Source: Chloroflexota bacterium (lineage in GTDB: Bacteria; Chloroflexota; Dehalococcoidia; JACQUE01). Taken from it: 5,244 nucleotides of DNA. The stretch spans positions 1 to 5,244 of the forward strand of contig JACQUE010000251.1 of the NCBI GenBank assembly GCA_016210425.1, read 5' to 3'. The notes below the pieces were generated by a model, which saw only the letters and a program-made list of their open reading frames with translations, was not told the DNA's origin and ran no database searches. Both the position numbers and the translations under genes were made by a program. The first letter of the stretch is position 1; each line of letters opens with the position of its first letter. This document shows, piece after piece, positions 1 to 5,136 of the stretch.

Positions 1-157
1 CATCCAGCGTCACATAGGAGTTCAGGGCCATGTTCTGCGACTTGAAGGGGGCGACGCGGAAGCCGTCCTGGCGGAAGATGCGGCAGAGTGCGGCCACGAG
101 GATGCTCTTACCGACGTTAGAGGCCGTCCCCTGCACCATAAGCGTCCTAGCCCTCAC
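1..157 (-). CDS. cbiP: Cobyric acid synthase, N-terminal part (runs off the left edge)
   Basis: Only the first 52 codons are in the window. The glutamine-dependent amidotransferase CbiP/CobQ amidates adenosylcobyrinate a,c-diamide at four positions to give adenosylcobyric acid, using ATP and glutamine in the cytoplasm. The visible residues fit the N-terminus of this family closely: [14 protein letters not shown] at residues 5-18 is the dethiobiotin-synthetase-like P-loop, and [13 protein letters not shown] at 38-50 is the conserved block that follows it. The glutamine amidotransferase half lies outside the window. I chose the GTG at 157-155 over the ATG at 139-137 because GAGGTG sits 4 nt upstream and [11 protein letters not shown] matches usual family starts. 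The GTG lies inside the end of cobD, an 11-nt overlap that suggests coupled translation. The name CobQ is equally valid, because this short piece cannot separate the aerobic from the anaerobic pathway label. Confidence 0.93.
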   Translation of the reverse strand, partial: MRARTLMVQGTASNVGKSILVAALCRIFRQDGFRVAPFKSQNMALNSYVTLD

Positions 158-1235
158 GGAGCACCTCGTTGATGGCGGCGACAAGCCTGCGGCAGTCCGG
201 CACAGAGCGGACGCCGATGCGGATGCAATCGGGCAAGCCAAAGGAGGAGCAATCGCGGACGCAGCAGCCGCGGCGCAAGAGGGCTGCGCGGAAGCGCGCC
301 GCATCGCCGACCTGGGCAAGGAGGAAGTTGGTCTCCGCTGGGTAGACCTTGAGGCCCTGACTTATGATCTCTTGCGCCAGGTAGTGCTTTGCCTCCCGGA
401 TGCGCGCTAGCGATAGCGCCAGGTGCTCTCGGTCTGCTAGCGCCGCGATACCGCCTGCCTGGGCCGCTGCGCTCACGTTCCATGGAGGCTGCACGGTGCG
501 CAAGGCGGCCATCGTCTCTTGGTCACCCACAGCGTAGCCTAGCCTTAAGCCGGCCAGCGCGTGGTCCTTGGTCATGGAGCGCAAGAGGAGCAGGCGACCG
601 TCGACAGCCAGGTCAATGAGGCTATCGGCCGCCTCCACAAAGCCCACGAAGGCCTCGTCGACTACCAAGAGCGTCCGCTGGCAATGGGCCAGCAGCCGCT
701 CAATCTCGGCGCGCCGTAGGTAGACGCCCGTCGGATTGTTGGGGTTGCAGAGGAAAAGAAGCCGAGGCTGATACAGGTCTAGCAGTCGGGCCGTCTCTTC
801 AAGATCGAGGTAGAACTCCTGCGCTGCATCAGCCCTCAGCCAGTGCACGCGCGCGCCGCCAATCAGGCAGGCCCGCTCGTACTCGCCGAAGGTGGGACCA
901 ACGATGAGAACGGGATCGTTGGGGCTGAGATAGGCCTGGACGACCAGCCAGAGGAGCTCCACCGAGCCATTGGCGGGAAGAACGTTGGCGGGGGCAATAC
1001 CCAGACCGGCAGCGATGACCTGGCGAAGGGCGGCATCATCGGGGTAAGAGGCGATGTCGGCCTTGGCAATAGCCTCGCGGACGGCTGGAGCTGGGCCAAA
1101 GGGATTCACGTTGGCGCTGAAATCGATGACATCGCCCGGCGCCAGAGCCATTGCCTCGGCCTCGCACTGCAACAGCACCCCGTGCGGGCAGGAGGATAAG
1201 CCCCGCAGGTGTGGCCTAGGCGAGATAGACGCCAA
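147..1235 (-). CDS. cobD: L-threonine-O-3-phosphate decarboxylase (CobD), PLP-dependent
   Basis: This 362-residue protein is a fold-type I PLP enzyme of the CobD/HisC group. CobD decarboxylates L-threonine O-3-phosphate to (R)-1-amino-2-propanol phosphate, the linker that CbiB attaches to cobyric acid. Visible motifs are [13 protein letters not shown] (36-48), ANGSVELL (88-95), CNPNNPTG (163-170), VDEAFVGF (192-199), the PLP lysine in [15 protein letters not shown] (K223), and VRDCSSFG...IRIGVR (326-343). SANVNP, the C-terminal VRDCSSFG block and the cob-operon setting favour CobD over histidinol-phosphate aminotransferase, which is the alternative. The HGG that usually heads CobD reads HGV here (18-20). 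The protein has ten cysteines, five of them in residues 324-348. The TTG start at 1235 has an excellent GGAGGT 5 nt upstream, and no other usual start lies before HGV. It overlaps cbiB by 20 nt and cbiP by 11 nt. Confidence 0.92.
   Translation of the reverse strand: MASISPRPHLRGLSSCPHGVLLQCEAEAMALAPGDVIDFSANVNPFGPAPAVREAIAKADIASYPDDAALRQVIAAGLGIAPANVLPANGSVELLWLVVQAYLSPNDPVLIVGPTFGEYERACLIGGARVHWLRADAAQEFYLDLEETARLLDLYQPRLLFLCNPNNPTGVYLRRAEIERLLAHCQRTLLVVDEAFVGFVEAADSLIDLAVDGRLLLLRSMTKDHALAGLRLGYAVGDQETMAALRTVQPPWNVSAAAQAGGIAALADREHLALSLARIREAKHYLAQEIISQGLKVYPAETNFLLAQVGDAARFRAALLRRGCCVRDCSSFGLPDCIRIGVRSVPDCRRLVAAINEVLREG
162..167 (-). promoter_or_regulatory. Shine-Dalgarno supporting the GTG start of cbiP
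   Basis: On the minus strand GAGGTG is followed by CTCC and then GTG at 157-155. The site lies within the last codons of cobD. It favours the GTG over the ATG six codons downstream, whose own upstream sequence has no comparable purine-rich match. Confidence 0.6.
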
Positions 1236-2154
1236 ATGGCACCTCCACTGCGATGTAGAGTGCGATGGCCAGCACGACAGCCCTGCGCATCAGGCGTATG
1301 GCCCTGTCTATGGCGCTCGCCGCCGGTGCGGGAAGCCTCTCCCCGATGACGTAGTGCCCCACCTTCTCCAGTCTCACGCCGACGGCCCCGGCCATTGCAG
1401 CCATGCTCCAGCCCGCATTGGGGCTCTCAGTGATGGCATGCTCATGGTAGAGCAAGCGCCAAGCCCGGCCCAGGCAGCCTCCGGCGAGCGGAGCCGCCAG
1501 CACTATCAGCAGGCCGGTAAAGCGCGCGGGGATGAGGTTGGCCAGGTCATCCAGCCTGGCCGCCGCCTTGCCAAGGTATTCGTAATGGCCACGGTAGCCG
1601 ATCATGGAGTCGAAAGTATTGAGCACGCGGTAGCCTAGGGCGCCGGGGACTCCCAGCAAGGCATAGAAAAACAGCGGAGCAACGAAGCTATCGTTTGTAT
1701 TCTCCGCCAGTGATTCGACGGCAGCGGCGGCAACCAGACCGCTGCCGAGCTGAGAGGCATCGCGGCTCACAAGGCTGCGCAGCTCCCTTCGGGCGGCGCC
1801 CAGATCGCCGGCCATCAAAGGATCTCTCACCCTACGCGCTGCCCCTTCGAGGCCCCTTACGGCAAATGTCGTCTTCAACAGCAATCCGCCTACCAGGAGC
1901 CCGGCCCAGGGGCTCCAAGACGCGAGCAGCCGCAAGAGCAGCCATGCACCGACGCCGAAGATGGCAACGCTGGAGAATACCATCCCCCCTCCGTAGAGGA
2001 GCTGCCTGCCTGCTCCACGCTTGGGAGCAAGACGTTCCAGGGCTAGACCCAGCTTGCCCGCCCAGACGACGGGATGAATCGCCGGAGGCGGCTCGCCGAG
2101 GGCGAGGTCGACAGCCAGGCCAATAGCAAGCATGACTAATCCGTCAGCCCACAA
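1216..2154 (-). CDS. cbiB: Adenosylcobinamide-phosphate synthase (CbiB), membrane protein
   Basis: CbiB is an inner-membrane enzyme that amide-links aminopropanol phosphate, supplied by CobD, to the f side chain of adenosylcobyric acid. The 312 residues are about the usual family length. Diagnostic blocks are LGEPPPAIHPVVWAG (19-33), VSRDASQL (129-136), VESLAENTNDSFVAPLFF (146-163), RVLNTFDSMIGY (176-187), LDDLANLIPARFTGL (201-215) and ESPNAGWSMAAMAG (243-256). Hydrophobic segments lie near 8-18, 58-78, 84-94, 157-173, 213-227 and 292-311. The TTG start at 2154 lies inside the end of cobS (11-nt overlap), with GGGAG 9 nt upstream. The ATG at 2133, seven codons later and 10 nt past the cobS stop, also gives a normal-looking N-terminus but has a weaker ribosome site. 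The 3' end overlaps cobD by 20 nt. Confidence 0.95.
   Translation of the reverse strand: MWADGLVMLAIGLAVDLALGEPPPAIHPVVWAGKLGLALERLAPKRGAGRQLLYGGGMVFSSVAIFGVGAWLLLRLLASWSPWAGLLVGGLLLKTTFAVRGLEGAARRVRDPLMAGDLGAARRELRSLVSRDASQLGSGLVAAAAVESLAENTNDSFVAPLFFYALLGVPGALGYRVLNTFDSMIGYRGHYEYLGKAAARLDDLANLIPARFTGLLIVLAAPLAGGCLGRAWRLLYHEHAITESPNAGWSMAAMAGAVGVRLEKVGHYVIGERLPAPAASAIDRAIRLMRRAVVLAIALYIAVEVPFGVYLA
1241..1246 (-). promoter_or_regulatory. Shine-Dalgarno deciding the TTG start of cobD
   Basis: On the minus strand GGAGGT is followed by a 5-nt spacer (GCCAT) and then TTG at 1235-1233. This near-perfect anti-16S match lies inside the 3' end of cbiB. It explains why cobD starts at a TTG that overlaps cbiB by 20 nt. 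Confidence 0.75.
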
Positions 2155-2890
2155 ATGCCACTACTCCCAGCATCGCTACCACCTCCGTGGCTTCGTTGAT
2201 GGCACCGTATGTGTCGCCGGTCAGACCGCCCAGCCGTCCCAGGAAGTAACGCCCCATCAGCCAGGCGATTCCGCCGACGATCGCCATCACAATCAGGCCC
2301 CGCCAGCCCAGGAAGCCTCCGGCAATGGCGGCGGTGATAATAGTGGCTAGCAGCAGATGGAGCAAGGGCGCTCTATGCTGAAAAGGCGCGCCTTTCCCCT
2401 CGTGGCGGGCGTAAGGGAAGAGGGCGATGCCTATCACCATCGCCCAACGGCTCAAGGCCGGCATAACCGCAAGGCCGGCCAGGCGAGAGCCTTCAGGCAA
2501 GCCGTGTAGCGCCGCCAGCTTGAGGAGCAGCACCGAGAGGGCCCCTGCCACAGCGAAGCTCCCTGCATGGGGGTCGCGCATAATCGCCAGACGTCTCTCA
2601 GGGCCACCAGACGCGAAGACGCCGTCGCAGGCATCCATTAGACCGTCCATGTGCAAGGCCCCGGTCACAACCAGCAGGCTCACCACGAGGATCGCATCGA
2701 CGGCCAGAAGCGGCAACACAAGGCGCAGGCCCGCGTCGATGCCTGCCAGCAGCAGACCGATGAGCAGCCCCACCAGCGGGAAGAAGGCCCGCGAGGCGGC
2801 CAGGTCCTCTGCAGCCAGTTGTCGCCGGATGAGCGGCGGAGCGACCGTTAGGAACTGTAGGGCTGTGAAGAAGCCCGTTACTGCCCGCAT
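2144..2890 (-). CDS. cobS: Adenosylcobinamide-GDP ribazoletransferase (cobalamin synthase, CobS)
   Basis: CobS is a polytopic membrane enzyme that joins adenosylcobinamide-GDP to alpha-ribazole or its 5'-phosphate, the step that completes the nucleotide loop. The 248 residues match the usual family length. The hallmark acidic motif GALHMDGLMDACDG spans 77-90. The usual MRDxxxG block reads MRDPHAGSFAV (104-114), and the C-terminal signature GGLTGDTYGAINEATE is at 221-236. Hydrophobic stretches near 36-60, 63-78, 112-127, 138-158, 176-195, 198-213 and 236-247 support multiple membrane spans. The ATG follows the cobT stop with no gap (TAGATG on the minus strand). No strong Shine-Dalgarno is visible close to it, so translation is probably coupled to cobT, whose product supplies the co-substrate. 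The 3' end overlaps cbiB by 11 nt. Confidence 0.95.
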   Translation of the reverse strand: MRAVTGFFTALQFLTVAPPLIRRQLAAEDLAASRAFFPLVGLLIGLLLAGIDAGLRLVLPLLAVDAILVVSLLVVTGALHMDGLMDACDGVFASGGPERRLAIMRDPHAGSFAVAGALSVLLLKLAALHGLPEGSRLAGLAVMPALSRWAMVIGIALFPYARHEGKGAPFQHRAPLLHLLLATIITAAIAGGFLGWRGLIVMAIVGGIAWLMGRYFLGRLGGLTGDTYGAINEATEVVAMLGVVAFVG

Positions 2891-3985
2891 CTAGCCGGCG
2901 TGCTCCGGAGCTCCCGAGGTCTCCCGCCGCTCGCTGGCCTGCGCCACCTGGGCCTCGGCGAACGTAGCCATCTCGGTGAGGCATCTCACGGCAGCCTCAA
3001 CGATGGAGATGCCAAGAGCGGCGCCCGTGCCCTCTCCCAGACGCAGGCTAAGGTCCAGCAGAGGCGTCAGACCCAGGTGCCGCAACGTCACCTGATGGCC
3101 GATCTCGACGGACTGGTGCGCGGCGATGAGGTACGGTTGAACGGCCGGGCAGAGGGCCCAGGCCAGAAGGGCCGCCGCACCAGAGATGAAGCCGTCAACT
3201 ACCACGGGTATGCGATTGGCCGCGGCCGCCAGAATAAGCCCGGCCAGCCCGCCTATCTCCAGGCCGCCCACCTTGGCCAAGACGTCGAGGGGATCCCTTG
3301 GGTCCGGCTGGTTTACCGCCAGGGCTCGCTCGATGATCTGCACTTTATGTAGGAGCTGCTGGGGCCCTATGCCAGTGCCTCGGCCTGTAACGGCGTGAAC
3401 GGGAGCTCCTGTAAGGGCCGCAACTATCGCACTGGAGGTGGTGGTGTTGGCGATGCCCATGTCGCCCGTCCCGATGATATCGATGCCGTTTCCCATCTCC
3501 GCTTCTAGGACCGCCACTCCAGCCTCCAGGGCCTCTAGAGCCTGGGATCTGGTCATGGCCGGGCCAACGGCCATGTTGCGGGTACCATCCGCCACCTTCG
3601 CCCGCACGAGCCCCGGCTGCTCTCCCACGTCGGCGGCCACCCCGATGTCTACGACTACCACTCGAGCGCCAACGTGAGCAGCCAGGACGTTGATGGCAGC
3701 CCCACGACGGAGGAAGTTGTAGACCATTTGGGCGGTCACTTCAGATGGATAGGCGCTCACGCCTTCGGCGGCAACGCCGTGGTCCGCCGCGAAAGTGAAG
3801 ACCACCTTGCGGGAGAGACTTGGCAGCGGATTGCCCATGATTCCGGCGACCTGTGTCGCCAGATGCTCCAGCCTGCCCAGGCTCCCGCTGGGCTTGGTAA
3901 GCTCCTCCTGCCTGCCCCTGGCAGCCGCTATTGCCTCCTCGTCCAACGGTCGGACGCGCTTGATGGTCTCCTCTATGATAGACAT
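2891..3985 (-). CDS. cobT: Nicotinate-nucleotide--dimethylbenzimidazole phosphoribosyltransferase (CobT)
   Basis: CobT moves the phosphoribosyl group of nicotinate mononucleotide to the lower-ligand base (dimethylbenzimidazole or another base), forming alpha-ribazole phosphate for CobS. The 364 residues are close to the usual 350-360. Motifs in order are LTKPSGSLGRLE (29-40), FAADHGVAAEGVSAYP (65-80), GTGDMGIANTTTSSA (172-186), GRGTGIG (201-207), GGLEIGGLAG (240-249) and LGEGTGA, whose Glu318 corresponds to the catalytic base (Glu317) of Salmonella CobT. The 20-odd C-terminal residues after FAEAQV are polar and look like a loose tail. The ATG at 3985 has a strong GAGGAGAGG 5 nt upstream, within the 15-nt gap after the BtuF-like gene. 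The stop abuts the cobS start. The sequence does not reveal which base is used as lower ligand. Confidence 0.97.
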   Translation of the reverse strand: MSIIEETIKRVRPLDEEAIAAARGRQEELTKPSGSLGRLEHLATQVAGIMGNPLPSLSRKVVFTFAADHGVAAEGVSAYPSEVTAQMVYNFLRRGAAINVLAAHVGARVVVVDIGVAADVGEQPGLVRAKVADGTRNMAVGPAMTRSQALEALEAGVAVLEAEMGNGIDIIGTGDMGIANTTTSSAIVAALTGAPVHAVTGRGTGIGPQQLLHKVQIIERALAVNQPDPRDPLDVLAKVGGLEIGGLAGLILAAAANRIPVVVDGFISGAAALLAWALCPAVQPYLIAAHQSVEIGHQVTLRHLGLTPLLDLSLRLGEGTGAALGISIVEAAVRCLTEMATFAEAQVAQASERRETSGAPEHAG

Positions 3986-4000
3986 TGGTCCCTCTCCTCG

Positions 4001-4816
4001 CTAACGGCCATCCGGCCAGAATAGTTTGCTCAGCAGCCTTATGCCCTCGGCGGTCCGGCTGCCGAACCAGACTGCTGATTCGCCCGGCACGATATGGATG
4101 CGCCCGCTTCGGGTCGCTGGGATGGTTTCCTGGCCGGTGAATTCGGCGATGTCCCGCCTTAGGAAGCGGTAAGGCTCATTTGGTAGCAGGATGATGTCGG
4201 GCGAGAGGTGGCATATCTCATCCATGTCGGTGGCGAAGTAGCGCTCCCGACGCTCGCAGAAGATGTTGCGCCCGCCGGAGACGCGGATGAGGTCGTGGAT
4301 GTAGGTGTCCGCGCCGATGGACATGTATGGGTTTTTCCAGATGGCGCAGAAGACGCGGGGAGGCTCGCGGCCCGCCGCGCATGCCCGCGCCAGGGCCTGC
4401 TCCCGCTCGATGCTCCCGGCCAGCTCAGCGGCGGCCTTCTGCCTTCCTGTGAGAGCCCCCACATCTCGCACAAAAGAGATCGCTGCCTCAACGGTCCTAG
4501 GGAAGCAAACATAAACGGCGATGCCGGCTCCAGCCAACGCCTCCACATCCTCTCGTGAGTTCTCTTCGGCATTGGCGATGACGAGGTCCGGGCGAAGGCC
4601 TAGTATGCAAGGGACATCCAGATTCTTCACCCGGCCGACTTTAGGAAGGGCCTTTATCTTCTCGTGCGGGTGGATGCAGAAGTTCGTTACGCCCACGATC
4701 TCGTTTTCTAGGCCGAGGGCAAAGAGGGTTTCGGTTATACTGGGGACAAGGGAGACGATACGACCGGGAGGCGCGGCAAGCTCGATGGTACGGCCCAGGG
4801 CATCGGTGAAGATCAA
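4001..4816 (-). CDS. btuF: BtuF-like cobalamin-binding protein (helical-backbone metal receptor), no signal peptide
   Basis: This 271-residue homologue of the BtuF/FhuD-type ABC-transporter binding proteins is the first gene after the B12 riboswitch. Family blocks are RIVSLVPSITETLFALGL (19-36), VGVTNFCIHP (41-50), KVGRVKNLDVPCILGLRPDLVI (59-80), NPYMSIGADTYIHDLIRVSGGRNIF (162-186) and LSPDIILLPNEPY (204-216). The family captures corrinoids for uptake, so corrinoid salvage or handling is the likely role. The start is TTG at 4816, with GAGGAG 5 nt upstream. An in-frame TGA at 4828-4826 rules out a longer N-terminus. The protein therefore begins directly in the mature domain, with no signal peptide or lipobox, and it carries seven cysteines, which would suit a cytosolic location. 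No BtuC/BtuD permease or ATPase is in the window. Family membership is firm, but transport as its function is not. A 15-nt gap separates it from cobT. Confidence 0.85.
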   Translation of the reverse strand: MIFTDALGRTIELAAPPGRIVSLVPSITETLFALGLENEIVGVTNFCIHPHEKIKALPKVGRVKNLDVPCILGLRPDLVIANAEENSREDVEALAGAGIAVYVCFPRTVEAAISFVRDVGALTGRQKAAAELAGSIEREQALARACAAGREPPRVFCAIWKNPYMSIGADTYIHDLIRVSGGRNIFCERRERYFATDMDEICHLSPDIILLPNEPYRFLRRDIAEFTGQETIPATRSGRIHIVPGESAVWFGSRTAEGIRLLSKLFWPDGR

Positions 4817-4818
4817 GG

Positions 4819-4859
4819 CTGCTCCTCAGGTCAAGATGCCGAAGCTGACTGAGGAGCAG
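4819..4859 (-). promoter_or_regulatory. Hairpin masking the Shine-Dalgarno of the BtuF-like gene
   Basis: A perfect 11-bp inverted repeat (CTGCTCCTCAG at 4859-4849 and CTGAGGAGCAG at 4829-4819 on the minus strand) flanks a 19-nt loop. With one bulged base the stem can extend by four more pairs (4849-4846 with 4833-4830). The right arm contains the whole GAGGAG Shine-Dalgarno (4827-4822), and the TTG start follows directly. If the stem forms in the RNA, ribosome binding to the first gene should be blocked. The pairing is read directly from the sequence; the regulatory role is inferred. Confidence 0.6.
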
Positions 4860-4874
4860 AAGGGGGCTTCTGCT
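4855..4874 (-). promoter_or_regulatory. Upstream hairpin competing with the Shine-Dalgarno-masking stem
   Basis: AGCAGAAG (4874-4867, minus strand) and CTTCTGCT (4862-4855) form a perfect 8-bp stem with a CCCC loop. Its right arm shares 4855-4859 with the left arm of the masking hairpin, so the two cannot both be fully formed. It is transcribed first and could act as an anti-sequestering element. No T-run follows, so it is not a terminator. Confidence 0.45.
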
Positions 4875-4888
4875 GGGTTAACACCAAC

Positions 4889-4920
4889 AAAAAAGCCCCG
4901 CGTCGAGCAAGACGGGGACT
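4889..4920 (-). terminator. Intrinsic terminator of the cobalamin riboswitch leader
   Basis: On the minus strand AGTCCCCGTC (4920-4911) pairs with GACGCGGGGCT (4904-4894). This gives ten pairs (one of them G-U) with one bulged C and a 6-nt loop, followed at once by six T residues (4894-4889). It lies between the aptamer and the first gene, about 75 nt before the start codon. This is the expected position for the off-switch of a transcription-attenuating B12 riboswitch: bound cobalamin should favour it. Confidence 0.85.
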
Positions 4921-4961
4921 CAGCCCTGCCACCGCCTGTGCCCACGCCTCTCCTCGAAGGC
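4904..4961 (-). promoter_or_regulatory. Candidate antiterminator and anti-antiterminator of the B12 leader
   Basis: The segment 4956-4941 can pair with 4917-4904. It gives 13 pairs (two G-U), with CGAG/CTCG closing the base and GGG/CCC at the top, interrupted by one mismatch and two single-base bulges. This uses nearly all of the terminator's left arm, so the two structures exclude each other. A small hairpin GCCTT/GAGGC (4961-4957 with 4950-4946, loop CGAGGA) would in turn occupy the antiterminator's left arm right after aptamer stem P1. Together these suggest an expression platform. The pairings are hand-derived, and no folding energies were computed. Confidence 0.4.
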
Positions 4962-4970
4962 TAGACAAGC

Positions 4971-5061
4971 GGCAAAGGCAGGCGATCTGGCTCCCGGCAT
5001 ATTGCCGGCTCACAGTTGCGGGACAGCGCCGGATTTACACCGGCTTCCCCTCACCTTTGCC
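4971..5061 (-). promoter_or_regulatory. Cobalamin (B12) riboswitch aptamer
   Basis: Reading the minus strand, the conserved B12-element parts occur in order. The closing stem P1 is GGCAAAGG (5061-5054) with CCTTTGCC (4978-4971), 8 bp and perfect. Next come GGTGAGGGGAA and a GCCGG/CCGGC stem enclosing TGTAAAT (5044-5028). The core GCTGTCCCGCAACTGT follows (about 5028-5013). A variable hairpin CCGGCA/TGCCGG (5008-4994) comes next, and last the B12 box AGCCAGATCGCCTGCC (4992-4977). It senses a corrinoid cofactor and lies in the sense orientation upstream of six cobalamin genes. It should repress the operon when cobalamin is plentiful, through the terminator at 4920-4889. Whether it prefers adenosyl- or other cobalamins cannot be told from this reading. 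Confidence 0.95.
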
Positions 5062-5085
5062 AAACTGCACTAGATGTCGATGGCA

Positions 5086-5114
5086 ACGTTAACAGTCGGA
5101 GGCATGGATGTCAA
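5086..5114 (-). promoter_or_regulatory. Promoter of the cobalamin operon
   Basis: On the minus strand a perfect -35 TTGACA (5114-5109) is followed by a 17-nt spacer and a weaker -10, TAACGT (5091-5086, 3 of 6 consensus bases). Transcription would begin near 5079, just ahead of riboswitch stem P1 at 5061. The exact -35, the ideal spacing and the position support it. The poor -10 is the main doubt. Confidence 0.6.
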
Positions 5115-5136
5115 GAGCGCTGTGTAGATGGTCTAC

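Noticed and set aside
147..1235. Histidinol-phosphate aminotransferase (HisC) as the identity of this PLP enzyme.
   Set aside because: HisC is a close relative, but the SANVNP block, the VRDCSSFG C-terminal motif and the position between cbiB and cbiP favour CobD.
1054..1638. Plus-strand ORF of 194 codons, and other long plus-strand ORFs opposite the operon (for example 30-410, 2427-2894, 4521-4964).
   Set aside because: They lie opposite well-supported conserved genes, show no recognisable domains, have arginine/serine/proline/alanine-rich composition typical of GC-rich antisense frames, and need no separate explanation.
4855..4874. The 8-bp hairpin with CCCC loop as a second intrinsic terminator.
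   Set aside because: No T-run follows it on either strand, so it is better read as a competing structure for the downstream Shine-Dalgarno stem.
4831..5013. Minus-strand 60-codon ORF in the leader, considered as a leader peptide.
   Set aside because: It runs through the riboswitch, the antiterminator and the terminator hairpin, so its sequence is explained by RNA structure. No domain is recognisable in it, and no convincing case for translation can be made.
5124..5136. Short inverted repeat GTAGA-TGG-TCTAC just upstream of the operon -35, considered as an operator.
   Set aside because: Arms of only five bases with a 3-nt loop are expected by chance. It may belong to the insertion-sequence junction instead, and nothing ties it to a known regulator.
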